A stretch of 40,048 nt of DNA. It comes from Desulfobulbaceae bacterium (GTDB lineage Bacteria > Desulfobacterota > Desulfobulbia > Desulfobulbales > Desulfobulbaceae). The stretch covers positions 1-40,048 of the forward strand of contig JANTGH010000017.1 of the NCBI GenBank assembly GCA_024763055.1, in the 5' to 3' direction. Below, piece after piece: positions 1 to 7,490 of this stretch. The notes beneath the pieces are model-generated. The model saw only the letters and a list, made by a program, of their open reading frames with translations, did not search any database and had not been told where the DNA came from. Each line of letters opens with the position of its first letter. The first letter of the stretch is position 1. Made by a program: the position numbers and the translations under genes.

Positions 1-1
1 C

Positions 2-1201
2 AGCCTGCAAAAACGCTCGGCAAAGCTCAGCAGCGAGGATTACCTGAACGCGTCCGTTTCTTCTGAAGCCATGCCCGGTACCAGTTACCAGGTAGAAGTG
101 CAATCCCTGGCCCAGGTACAAAAATCCGTCTCGCTGGCCGGTTTTGCCGGTAAAGAAAGCAGCAGCTTTGATACCGGTACCATCTCCATTACCGTTGGCA
201 CCACCAGTCACTCTGTTGAAATAACAGATGAGAACAACTCGCTTGAAGGGATCATGCAGGCCATAAATGATGCCGATATCGGCGTCAAAGCCGCCATCAT
301 CAATGACGGCTCCGAAAATCCTTACAGGCTGGTGCTGACCGGCGAAAACGTGGCCACTGATTTTTCCCTTGATGATTCAGGACTGAACAGCGGCACCGGC
401 ACCGATACCCTGGGCACATTTGAGGGTCCGGGAGGAACCACCAACCCGCCAACGCAGGAGGCAACCCGCGCCCATCTCTTTATCGACGGCATTGAAATCT
501 ATGGCGACTCAAACACCCTGACCGAGGCCATTCCCGGGGTTACTCTGGATCTGGTCCAGGCCAAAACAGGGGAAACGACCAATATAAGTATTTCTCTTGA
601 TAAAAGCGCCATTAAATCCACCATAGAGGAGTTTGCCAAGGGTTACAATGAGGTCATCAGCTTTATAACCGGCCAATCCGTGATTGAAGAAGAGGGGGGC
701 GGTATTTTAAGTGGGGATTCCGGAATCAATTCCATCAAGAGACACCTGCAGAATATGCTGACCACCCCTTTTTCCAATTCCGGTGTCCTGGACACTCTGT
801 CCCAGCTCGGTTTCGAGACCCAGAAGAACGGGACCTTGACCGTCAACGATGAGGTGTTATCGGCTGCCGTTGAAGATAATCTGGAAAGTGTAACCAGTCT
901 GCTTTCGGGCGAAGACGGCAAGGACGGCCTGGCCAAACAGTTTCAGGATTATCTTGAATCCATGACCAGCTCTACAACCGGCATGCTGCAGGGCCGCAAA
1001 ACCAGTATCAACAGTAATGTCAAACGAATTGACAACCGTATTGAGACCATGGAGACACGTCTTACCCAGCGGGAAAAAACACTGCGCGCACAATTTACCG
1101 CCATGGAACAATTAGTCAGCGGCTTTAATGCTCAATCTTCTTATCTCACCCAGCAGATGACAGCCATTTCAAACATCATGAATTACGGGAATAAAAAATG
1201 A
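2..1201 (+). CDS. fliD: FliD flagellar filament cap protein, 3' part
   Basis: The reading frame is open from base 2 and already reads as FliD before the first in-frame ATG at 71, so that ATG is internal and the true start lies outside the window. FliD (HAP2) caps the growing flagellar filament and helps flagellin fold at its tip. The visible part has the Ser/Thr/Gly-rich variable region and a C-terminal helical region (about residues 290-376 counted from the ATG at 71) rich in Glu, Arg and Gln, ending in QQMTAISNIMNYGNKK, typical of the D0/D1 coiled coil. Its TGA overlaps the fliS ATG (ATGA), so the two are translationally coupled in one flagellar operon. Confidence 0.95.
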   Translation, partial: SLQKRSAKLSSEDYLNASVSSEAMPGTSYQVEVQSLAQVQKSVSLAGFAGKESSSFDTGTISITVGTTSHSVEITDENNSLEGIMQAINDADIGVKAAIINDGSENPYRLVLTGENVATDFSLDDSGLNSGTGTDTLGTFEGPGGTTNPPTQEATRAHLFIDGIEIYGDSNTLTEAIPGVTLDLVQAKTGETTNISISLDKSAIKSTIEEFAKGYNEVISFITGQSVIEEEGGGILSGDSGINSIKRHLQNMLTTPFSNSGVLDTLSQLGFETQKNGTLTVNDEVLSAAVEDNLESVTSLLSGEDGKDGLAKQFQDYLESMTSSTTGMLQGRKTSINSNVKRIDNRIETMETRLTQREKTLRAQFTAMEQLVSGFNAQSSYLTQQMTAISNIMNYGNKK

Positions 1202-1650
1202 ACGGCTATACAAATAATTATCTTGAAAATCAGGTTAATACCGCCTCACCTGAGCAGCTTATGCTCATGCTTTATGACGGCGCTGTTCGTTTTGCCTCTC
1301 TGGCCATCAAGGCCATAGAAAATGGCACGCCGGACAAGAGATCATATTATATTAACAAAACCTACGCGATTCTTTCAGAGTTTGCCGCTACCCTGGATCG
1401 CAGTCAGGATGCCGGGCTCGCTGACAACCTGGATGGGCTGTATAATTACATGCAGCAGCGTCTCATGGACGCCAACCTCAACAATGATCCAGCTCCGGTG
1501 GCCGAGGTAAAAAAAATGCTTGCCGATCTACGCGGGACCTGGGCCAAGGCTATTGAAATAGATAAACAGGAAAGACACCCGACTGTTACTGCTGTAGGAG
1601 GCGCTCCCCTGGGAAAGCCTGAATATAAACCTCTTGTTGCGGCAATGTAG
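1198..1650 (+). CDS. fliS: FliS flagellin export chaperone
   Basis: This 150-residue protein has the normal FliS length and its hallmark N-terminus, NYLENQVNTASPEQLMLMLYDGA, where the conserved tyrosine and the LMLMLYDGAVRF helix cradle the C-terminus of flagellin. FliS binds newly made flagellin in the cytoplasm, prevents premature polymerisation and delivers it to the export gate. The start overlaps the fliD stop by 4 bp. The last 25 or so residues, after the four-helix bundle, are Pro/Gly-rich and probably disordered. The next small gene starts 2 bp after its stop. Confidence 0.96.
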   Translation: MNGYTNNYLENQVNTASPEQLMLMLYDGAVRFASLAIKAIENGTPDKRSYYINKTYAILSEFAATLDRSQDAGLADNLDGLYNYMQQRLMDANLNNDPAPVAEVKKMLADLRGTWAKAIEIDKQERHPTVTAVGGAPLGKPEYKPLVAAM

Positions 1651-1652
1651 CC

Positions 1653-2057
1653 ATGTCAAACCTGCACGAACTGCTGCAACGCTCGGTTGCCCAGCACAGA
1701 CAGCTCCATGATCGAATGACCGCCATTGAAAAAAGGTTGCCGATACTTGATCTTGAATCAACCGTTAAGGCTGCTGATGATATGGATATGCTGTTTTTGA
1801 CAATACAAAACACCGATCAACAAATTCTTGCAATCATGGATGCCGAGAGCGCATCAGAGCACAGTGATCTTATAGAGCAACGCATGGAACTGGGCCGCAT
1901 TCTCCTTGATCAATACAAATCCATTACCCCAAAGCTGAAGACCAGGCTTGCGGGATACAAGGCGGAACTGTTTAAAATCAGGCATGGACTGCAAACAATG
2001 GGCGGTTATGCTCCTCCACCCTCAAAGGCGGGACGGATTATCAACACCGCAAATTAA
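1653..2057 (+). CDS. Putative FliT-like flagellar chaperone
   Basis: This is a 134-residue, mostly helical, charged cytoplasmic protein with no signal peptide or membrane segment. The sequence does not closely match a family I can name. Its place right after fliS, with only 2 bp between them, is where many bacteria carry fliT or another small export chaperone such as FlgN. Predicted helices with Leu/Ile heptads (residues about 3-80, then 85-120) suit that fold. The function is inferred from position and size only; it could be an unrelated flagellar accessory protein. Confidence 0.6.
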   Translation: MSNLHELLQRSVAQHRQLHDRMTAIEKRLPILDLESTVKAADDMDMLFLTIQNTDQQILAIMDAESASEHSDLIEQRMELGRILLDQYKSITPKLKTRLAGYKAELFKIRHGLQTMGGYAPPPSKAGRIINTAN

Positions 2058-2101
2058 CCATTCATTCCCTCTATGGGCCCGCATCCTGTCCCCACTGTCT
2101 T

Positions 2102-2122
2102 AGAAAAAAACTCTTTTTTTCT
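2102..2122 (+). terminator. Possible A/T hairpin after the flagellar operon
   Basis: AGAAAAAAA (2102-2110) pairs with TTTTTTTCT (2114-2122) around a 3-nt loop, and the second arm supplies the U-run. It lies 45 bp after the fliT-like gene and before the separately expressed PilZ gene. The stem is almost all A-T, so it may be a weak terminator or chance low complexity. Confidence 0.35.
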
Positions 2123-2236
2123 TCTTTGTCTTGTGGCAAACTAAAGCTGAAGAGGAATTATATCGTCAACACAAGTGGTGATATGCCCCGTGTTCCTTTA
2201 GCATTTTTTCACAATCATTGACCGTAGGAATCAACC

Positions 2237-2929
2237 GTGCTCACGCTTGACGAAATATTCACACAGATACAAACGGGAAAGGCTGTCCGCATTGCCCTGC
2301 CCATGACGGATTCCACTGAAAAAAAACGCATCAGTTGTGTCTATCAGGAAGAAACTCCTCCTGAATTCTCACTGTTATTTACACCGGACAGCCTGCCGGA
2401 ACAGGGGATAGACAGCAACCGCAAGGCAGTGGTTCTTCTGGATATAAAAGGGCAAAGCGTTTCTTTAACAGCGGATATCAAAGAGATAATCAACAGACAA
2501 ATTATTCTCCTTATCGCCCGTGAAGTTATCAATCATGAACAGTTGCGCGAATATTTTCGAGTCGATGTCACCGCCCCTCTCGTTGCCCGTCCGGCCCTGC
2601 CCGGAAACGTGCCGGCCAATGAAAAAGAATGGCTGTTAAACGGAGAAACCATTGATGTAAGCGGCAGCGGCTTATTGGCGATATTTACAGAGCCTATCGA
2701 CCAGGGAGAACTCGTTCGGGTTGAGCTGGTCTTGCCGACCGGTGACACCACACCGATAAAGGCCGTCGCCCATGTGGTCAGAAACAGAAAAATTACAAAC
2801 AACCAACACCAGATTGCTCTTCATTTTGACAGAATAAAGTCAGAAGATAGAGACAGAATTATGGCCTGCTGCTTTGAACTGCAGCGCAAACATCTCCGGC
2901 TCAAGGTCCAGGTGAAAAATCCTGAATAA
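2237..2929 (+). CDS. YcgR-like PilZ domain c-di-GMP receptor
   Basis: This 230-residue soluble protein has two parts. Residues about 1-98 form a beta-rich N-terminal domain like the YcgR N-terminal domain (PilZN). Residues about 101-215 form a PilZ domain. Both c-di-GMP-binding signatures are intact: RxxxR at R104-R108 (REYFR) and DxSxxG at D140-G145 (DVSGSG). Proteins of this build act as flagellar brakes or motility regulators, and its place after fliD/fliS supports a motility role. The target is not visible from sequence. A 179-bp gap separates it from the flagellar operon. It converges on the CDF gene, with 8 bp between the stops. Confidence 0.88.
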   Translation: MLTLDEIFTQIQTGKAVRIALPMTDSTEKKRISCVYQEETPPEFSLLFTPDSLPEQGIDSNRKAVVLLDIKGQSVSLTADIKEIINRQIILLIAREVINHEQLREYFRVDVTAPLVARPALPGNVPANEKEWLLNGETIDVSGSGLLAIFTEPIDQGELVRVELVLPTGDTTPIKAVAHVVRNRKITNNQHQIALHFDRIKSEDRDRIMACCFELQRKHLRLKVQVKNPE

Positions 2930-2949
2930 TTTTTATGTTATTCTTCAGG
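2921..2949. terminator. Shared hairpin at convergent gene ends
   Basis: CCTGAA (2921-2926) and TTCAGG (2944-2949) form a stem across the two convergent stop codons, with an A/T-rich middle containing a T-run. It could serve as a bidirectional terminator for the PilZ gene (+) and the CDF transporter gene (-). The stem is short and A/T-flanked. Confidence 0.4.
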
Positions 2950-4095
2950 TGACCGAATATCAACCCCGGCTTCCTTAAGTAAAACTATCGCAGTCCCTTG
3001 GTGTTTTCCCGGAGTAACGACCTCATCGGGCTTAAGGGAAAGCAACCAGTTACCCACCAGTAACCCCTTTTTTCGCTCTTTCCCGACATATGGATTCTCA
3101 ACGAATTTTCGTTTGACTACCTGTTTTTTTTCCGTGTCGATTGTTTCAACAAGAAACCAGGGTGACCTGACAAAATGGTTGGAAAACTTCCCTTCCGGCC
3201 GCTCCACCGGTATAATTCGCCGGATCTTTGTGTCAGAGGAAAAATGGGGCCGAATCCTTGCCATGACAACAAGAGGAAACTTCTGCGGAATCTCCTCTTC
3301 AAGCCGGTCAGCCACATGATCAGCAAGTTTATGGGACGGGGTTTTCATAGCCACATCCATATCAATAATAAAGCGCCCTCCCGCAGTCCGGCTCAGGCAT
3401 TGTTTCACCCTTGTTATTCGTGGATGTTTTTCTACCATTGCAATAATTTTACGCTCAGTCTCCCTGTCAATGGAGGCATCAAGCAGATCTTTGAGAGCTG
3501 TGATCAGAAGAGCGGCGCCGGCTCGAAAGACAAAGAGAGAAACAACGGCCGCAGCCCAGCGATCGACAGCATATCCAAATTTTGTCGCAATAAGCCCTGA
3601 AAATACAATTCCGGTGGACAGAGCATCGGCAAGATAATCCCGTGCATCAGCCTGCAGGGCGGGTGAATGAAGCCGGCGACCTTCTTTTAACTGGTACAGG
3701 CCGAATATCAGGGCAACCAGCAGGGATACGCCGGCCACAGGCAAGGCAACAGCTACATCCGGCAACCGCTCAGTGCCGAATATCGCCTGCCGGCCAATTT
3801 CATAGGCGGCAACAATAACGGCAATTGAAGTAATGAGAGTGGCAACCGTTTCGGCCTTGTACAGGCCGTATGGAAAAGATGGATGTTCACGGCCGGCCAC
3901 GTAGAGACCGATATAGGTAGCCAGTGATGCCAGTACATCTGTGCCGGAATGGATGGCATCACCAATCAGGGCCGTTGATCCGGAAATCGTCCCGGCAACT
4001 CCCTTACTGACGGCAAGTGCCAGATTAAGCCCAATGGATACCCCAGCCCTGCCCCGCGCAGAGTGAAGGTCCTGTTTTGATTTTTCAGAGGTCAT
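2938..4095 (-). CDS. CDF cation efflux transporter with C-terminal NifX-like domain
   Basis: I place the start at 4095 (385 residues). A longer frame to 4242 exists, but its first codons lie inside a transposed MITE (4222-4329), so they are unlikely to be native. Residues about 15-205 are the six-helix membrane domain of cation diffusion facilitators. The helix-2 metal-site motif GDAIHSGTD is at D46-D53, the HPSFPYG motif at 71-77 and acidic residues ADARDYLAD at 149-157. Residues about 212-285 are the cytoplasmic dimerisation domain. Residues about 293-384 (IIPVE..GKFSNHF..SPWF through LLKEAGVDI) resemble the NifX/NifB C-terminal dinitrogenase iron-molybdenum cofactor fold. The protein probably exports Fe2+, Zn2+ or Mn2+; the feo genes are divergent from it. 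No strong ribosome binding site precedes 4095. Confidence 0.85.
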   Translation of the reverse strand: MTSEKSKQDLHSARGRAGVSIGLNLALAVSKGVAGTISGSTALIGDAIHSGTDVLASLATYIGLYVAGREHPSFPYGLYKAETVATLITSIAVIVAAYEIGRQAIFGTERLPDVAVALPVAGVSLLVALIFGLYQLKEGRRLHSPALQADARDYLADALSTGIVFSGLIATKFGYAVDRWAAAVVSLFVFRAGAALLITALKDLLDASIDRETERKIIAMVEKHPRITRVKQCLSRTAGGRFIIDMDVAMKTPSHKLADHVADRLEEEIPQKFPLVVMARIRPHFSSDTKIRRIIPVERPEGKFSNHFVRSPWFLVETIDTEKKQVVKRKFVENPYVGKERKKGLLVGNWLLSLKPDEVVTPGKHQGTAIVLLKEAGVDIRSPEE

Positions 4096-4221
4096 GAACG
4101 TAAAAAAATACTGAACTTGTGGAAATGTCGATAAAAGATGGCCTGGCAAATGTACCTGGACCGGACAATTCCAACAAGTCTTTTCTCTCTTCCGGCTCCC
4201 CTCTTCAATATTCCTGTTTTT

Positions 4222-4329
4222 GTAACTATTCAGGAGTGCCACATATTTACTTATTCAGGTCTTTGAAGCATACTTGTGCTGTTCGAGAAGACCGAAATGA
4301 GTGAAGATGGGGTGCTCCTGAACAGTTAC
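4222..4329. mobile_element. 108-bp MITE, copy 1, with 8-bp target duplication
   Basis: This is a 108-bp element with terminal inverted repeats: GTAACTATTCAGGAG at the left, and the complement of CTCCTGAACAGTTAC at the right. The flanks are an exact 8-bp direct repeat, CTGTTTTT at 4214-4221 and 4330-4337. IS66-family elements are known to have ends starting GTAA and to make 8-bp duplications. A second copy lies inverted at 25513-25620 with 6 mismatches. It has no transposase, so it must move in trans. It sits between the CDF gene and the feo promoter. Confidence 0.9.
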
Positions 4330-4352
4330 CTGTTTTTTCCTTGCAAAAGTTA

Positions 4353-4381
4353 TTGACAGTGATCATTGTTTGGTGTACCTA
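4353..4381 (+). promoter_or_regulatory. Predicted sigma-70 promoter of feoA
   Basis: TTGACA at 4353-4358 is a perfect -35. Seventeen bases on is a weak -10, TACCTA (4376-4381). The -10 is overlapped by the palindrome at 4369-4383, as expected for a repressed iron-uptake promoter. The MITE ends 23 bp upstream of the -35. Confidence 0.6.
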
Positions 4382-4383
4382 AA
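4369..4383. promoter_or_regulatory. Putative DtxR/Fur-type metalloregulator box 1
   Basis: TTTGGTGTACCTAAA is an imperfect palindrome over the feoA -10 region. It matches the second box at 4800-4814 in 12 of 15 positions, and both have the GG...CC half-sites of DtxR/IdeR-type operators (TTAGG...CCTAA). The regulator itself is not in the window. Confidence 0.55.
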
Positions 4384-4415
4384 CATCGCATCAGGAAACA
4401 TGAAAATAGAGACAG

Positions 4416-4769
4416 ATGTCTTGTGCAGTGTCATTGAGAGATAAAAAACAAACTATGACTAAAAACCATCCGGATATATCCTGTCACTGTCATCGGGGAA
4501 AAAATGGTCACTGTTTCCTTCAGGAACAACCCTGCCCTGTGGATGCCCGTCCTCTGTCAAAAGCCTGTAGAAATGGTCGTGTCAAGGTTTGCAAAATAGG
4601 TGGTAGTCGTAAAATTTGCGCAAAAATGGCACATCTCGGGGTCATGCCTGGAACGGAAATGGAACTTCTCTGTCCCCGTCGTGGTCGGCAATGCATGATC
4701 AAGGTCAATGGCGGCACTCTCAGTCTGGATGAGGCGACCGCTGATAATATTTTTGTTACAACGGTTTAG
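4416..4769 (+). CDS. feoA: FeoA domain protein with Cys/His-rich N-terminus
   Basis: Residues about 47-117 form the SH3-like FeoA domain (VKVCKIGGSRKICAKMAHLGVMPGTE... ending ATADNIFVTTV), which helps the FeoB iron(II) channel. The 45 or so residues before it hold many Cys and His (CHCHRGKNGHC, then further Cys), a possible metal or redox site that ordinary 75-residue FeoA proteins lack. The start is uncertain: ATG 4416 gives 117 residues, ATG 4455 gives 104 (MTKNHPD...). Neither has a strong ribosome site. The best Shine-Dalgarno here (AGGA at 4393-4396) precedes ATG 4400, which opens only a 14-codon frame. First gene of the feo cluster. Confidence 0.85.
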   Translation: MSCAVSLRDKKQTMTKNHPDISCHCHRGKNGHCFLQEQPCPVDARPLSKACRNGRVKVCKIGGSRKICAKMAHLGVMPGTEMELLCPRRGRQCMIKVNGGTLSLDEATADNIFVTTV

Positions 4770-4799
4770 GAAAATAGATATATTTTTTTTGCCTTTTGC

Positions 4800-4814
4800 T
4801 TAGGTGCCCCTAAA
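4800..4814. promoter_or_regulatory. Putative DtxR/Fur-type metalloregulator box 2
   Basis: TTAGGTGCCCCTAAA has perfect 5-bp arms (TTAGG/CCTAA). It lies between feoA and the small Cys-rich membrane protein gene and resembles box 1 at 4369-4383. It suggests a second, internally regulated feo promoter; no strong -35/-10 pair is obvious around it. Confidence 0.55.
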
Positions 4815-4844
4815 AAATTAAATACTACTGAAATAAATATAACT

Positions 4845-5009
4845 ATGCAGAATCTCATTGTTCTCATAATAATTATTCTGGCCGCACTCTTCATCGGAAG
4901 ACGTCTTGTGAAGGCGTTACGGTCCGGCAAAACGCCGTCATGCTGCAACGGATGTTCCGGCTGCGGTAGTGCATCCTCCCGTCCGTCAGTCCCAAAAACC
5001 TCCTCCTGA
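4845..5009 (+). CDS. FeoB-associated Cys-rich membrane protein
   Basis: This is a 54-residue protein, MQNLIVLIIIILAALFIGRR followed by a short basic stretch and the cluster CCNGCSGCG (C33, C34, C37, C40). One N-terminal membrane helix (residues 3-18), a positive turn and a Cys-rich soluble tail are the pattern of the small FeoB-associated Cys-rich membrane proteins found in feo operons of anaerobes. The Cys cluster could bind iron or another metal near the FeoB pore; this is inferred. It stands between feoA and the second FeoA-like gene, 30 bp downstream of regulator box 2. Confidence 0.82.
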   Translation: MQNLIVLIIIILAALFIGRRLVKALRSGKTPSCCNGCSGCGSASSRPSVPKTSS

Positions 5010-5097
5010 TATCTTGCTCGACAGTTCTCAGTTACAATCGTTCTAAGTATTATGATATGATTCTTATCTCTACTTAATCCATCCGAAAAAAAAACAA

Positions 5098-5265
5098 ATG
5101 ACCCTGCGAGCAATGAAAAAGGGTACAACCGGCACAATCATTCAGGTTGAAAGCAGGGCTCCTCTTTATGACCCTGTTCGACTTCGACTGCAAGGACAGA
5201 TTCTCACCCTGCATGGCAGTGAAGCAGGTCATATCGAGATGATATACATGCAGGAAGAAGCATAA
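5098..5265 (+). CDS. Shortened FeoA-like protein
   Basis: This 55-residue protein runs MTLRAMKKGTTGTIIQVE then RAPLYDPVRLRLQGQILTLH and GSEAGHIEMIYM. The first part matches the start of a FeoA domain and the rest matches its second half (APLGDP..VR..G..L.L...EA..I). The roughly 20-residue middle that normally carries the RLLELGL-PGT helix-turn is missing. It may be a reduced FeoA working with the larger FeoA encoded upstream. Its stop TAA overlaps the feoB ATG by one base (TAATG), so translation is coupled to FeoB. Confidence 0.75.
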   Translation: MTLRAMKKGTTGTIIQVESRAPLYDPVRLRLQGQILTLHGSEAGHIEMIYMQEEA

Positions 5266-7490
5266 TGAGGTCCACACTCTCTATCGCCCTTGCAGGCAAT
5301 CCCAATGCCGGGAAAACCACTCTCTTTAATCGCTTGACCGGAGCACGCCAGCATGTCGGCAATTATCCCGGGGTCACCGTAGAAAAAAAGGAAGGATTTC
5401 TCACCCATAACGGCAGGGAAATCAAAGTTACCGACCTGCCCGGCACCTATTCTCTTACCGCATATTCAGTTGAAGAACTGGTTGCCCGTGATTTTATCGT
5501 CAACCAGCGGCCCGATGTTGTTGTTGATATTGTCGACGCCTCCAATCTCGAACGAAATCTGTACCTGAGCTGTCAATTCCTCGAACTTGGCGCCCCCATG
5601 GTTATTGCCCTTAACATGGTTGACGTTGCGGAAAACCGCGGCATTGAAATCGACGCGGACCGACTTGCCCGGCTTCTCGGCGTGCCCGTGGTCCCCATTG
5701 TTGCCCGCTCGGGTAAAGGTATCGATAAACTTTTTGATGCCATTCTTGAAACCGCGGCAATAAACAACGCTGTCCATCCGATACTTCTTCGTTATGGCTC
5801 TGATCTTGATCAAACGATTACCGCATTGCTTCCCCTGATAGAAAAAAACAAGCTCCTTACCGATGACTATCCTGCCCGCTGGATTGCGCTGAAATTCCTG
5901 GAGCATGATGAACAGATCCTTGAAAAGGCAAAACAGTTAAATCCTGAACTAACAGAGGAACTCCTGCAGAACTGTGAGACGGTGACCACCCATCTGCAAC
6001 AGACCATGGAGGTCTACCCGGAAGCGGTCATTGCCGATCATCGATATGGATACATCAAGTCTGTCCTCCACCAGGGGGTCATCCGGGAAAAATTTGTCGG
6101 CGATCGGCTCTACACTTCGGATAAAATTGATAAAATCGTCACCCATAGAATTTTAGGGCCATTGATCATGGCTGCCATCCTTTTTGGCCTGTACACCTTT
6201 ACCTTTAATTACTCCACAACTCTGGTAGATTTGCTGGCCTCCCTTTTCACCCTTGCCTCAAACAGTATTGACTCTCTCTTGCCGGACGGGCCGTTGAAAT
6301 CAATGATCATCTCCGGTGTTATTGACGGTATGGGAGGAGTGCTTGGCTTTGTACCCATTATCATGTTCATGTTTTTCGGTATTGCGGTGCTGGAAGACTC
6401 AGGATATCTGGCCCGGGTCGCCTTTATGATGGACCGAATCTTTCACTTTTTCGGCCTGCACGGATCTTCGGTCATGCCGTTTATTGTTTCCGGGGGTATT
6501 GCCGGTGGTTGCGCTGTCCCCGGAGTCATGGCCACCCGGACCCTGCGCTCACCCAAAGAACGAATGGCCACCCTGCTTACCGTCCCGTTTATGAATTGCG
6601 GCGCCAAACTTCCGGTCCTGACCCTGCTGATTGGGGCCTTTTTCTCTGCCCATCAGGCCCGGTACATGTTTCTTGCCACACTTGCCGCCTGGCTGGTGGC
6701 CCTGATTGCCGCCAAATTCCTGCGCATGACAGTACTCCGTGGAGAATCCACCCCCTTTGTCATGGAACTCCCCCCTTATCGATTCCCAACGCTCAGAGGT
6801 CTTGTTATTCACACCTGGGAACGGACCTGGCAGTATATCAAAAAGGCCGGTACTGTTATCTTAGGCATTTCAATCCTGCTCTGGGCCATGATGACCTATC
6901 CCGGGCTCCCCCAGGACAAGGCCGATACATTTAAACGGCAACGACAGGAGATACGGATACAATTGCAGGGAGAACAAAAAATAAACACTGTTGAAGACAA
7001 AACTACTGATATCGGCCAGGTCTTACATGGCAATCTGGAGGCTGCCCTGGTTGAAATCAGCCAACAGGAGGCACAGGCCCACCTGCGTAATTCCTTTGCA
7101 GGCAGGATCGGCATTGCCCTTGAGTCCATCAGCCGATTTGCCGGATTTGACTGGCGAACAAATATTGCTCTGGTCGGCGGATTTGCCGCCAAGGAGGTCA
7201 TCATTTCAACCCTTGGAACTGCTTATTCTCTTGGAGATGTTGACCCGGATAATACCTCGACCCTCAAAGACCGCCTTACCGCTGATCCCCGCTGGAATCC
7301 GGTTGTGGCCCTTTCTTTCCTCGCCTTTATCATGTTTTACGCCCCCTGTTTTGTCACCATTGTCTGTATTGCCCGGGAGGCCGGCTCCTGGAAATGGGCC
7401 TTCTTTTCCATGGCATTTAACACCGGTTTTGCCTTTATTCTTGCCGTCTGCATTTATCAGATCGGCATATTTCTTGGCCTTGGAGGATAG
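5265..7490 (+). CDS. feoB: FeoB ferrous iron transporter
   Basis: This is a full-length 741-residue FeoB, the inner-membrane iron(II) uptake protein. The N-terminal G domain has Walker A GNPNAGKT (11-18), switch region NYPGVTVE (33-40), DLPG (57-60) and NMVD (117-120). A helical regulatory domain follows to about residue 280. The membrane part has two Gate-type repeats: MDRIFHFFGLHGSSVMPFIVSGGIAGGCAVPGV in the first, and WRTNIALVGGFAAKEVIISTLG in the second. A long polar stretch (about 555-620) separates the repeats, as is usual. It is coupled to the upstream FeoA-like gene. Expression is probably repressed by iron through the boxes upstream. Confidence 0.98.
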   Translation: MRSTLSIALAGNPNAGKTTLFNRLTGARQHVGNYPGVTVEKKEGFLTHNGREIKVTDLPGTYSLTAYSVEELVARDFIVNQRPDVVVDIVDASNLERNLYLSCQFLELGAPMVIALNMVDVAENRGIEIDADRLARLLGVPVVPIVARSGKGIDKLFDAILETAAINNAVHPILLRYGSDLDQTITALLPLIEKNKLLTDDYPARWIALKFLEHDEQILEKAKQLNPELTEELLQNCETVTTHLQQTMEVYPEAVIADHRYGYIKSVLHQGVIREKFVGDRLYTSDKIDKIVTHRILGPLIMAAILFGLYTFTFNYSTTLVDLLASLFTLASNSIDSLLPDGPLKSMIISGVIDGMGGVLGFVPIIMFMFFGIAVLEDSGYLARVAFMMDRIFHFFGLHGSSVMPFIVSGGIAGGCAVPGVMATRTLRSPKERMATLLTVPFMNCGAKLPVLTLLIGAFFSAHQARYMFLATLAAWLVALIAAKFLRMTVLRGESTPFVMELPPYRFPTLRGLVIHTWERTWQYIKKAGTVILGISILLWAMMTYPGLPQDKADTFKRQRQEIRIQLQGEQKINTVEDKTTDIGQVLHGNLEAALVEISQQEAQAHLRNSFAGRIGIALESISRFAGFDWRTNIALVGGFAAKEVIISTLGTAYSLGDVDPDNTSTLKDRLTADPRWNPVVALSFLAFIMFYAPCFVTIVCIAREAGSWKWAFFSMAFNTGFAFILAVCIYQIGIFLGLGG

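Noticed and set aside
2140-2160. Sigma-54-like sequence TGGCA...AGC upstream of the PilZ gene
   Set aside because: The distance between the GG and GC elements is one base too short and the -12 part is weak.
2148-2173. Sigma-28-like TAAAGCTG...TATCGTCA
   Set aside because: Only the -35-like half fits; the -10 does not resemble GCCGATAA.
4096-4242. N-terminal extension of the CDF protein from 4242
   Set aside because: Its start lies inside the MITE and the extra residues do not resemble a CDF N-terminus.
4350-4368. Classical Fur box near GTTATTGACAGTGATCATTG
   Set aside because: The match to the A/T-rich 19-bp consensus is poor; the palindrome at 4369-4383 with a second copy is better supported.
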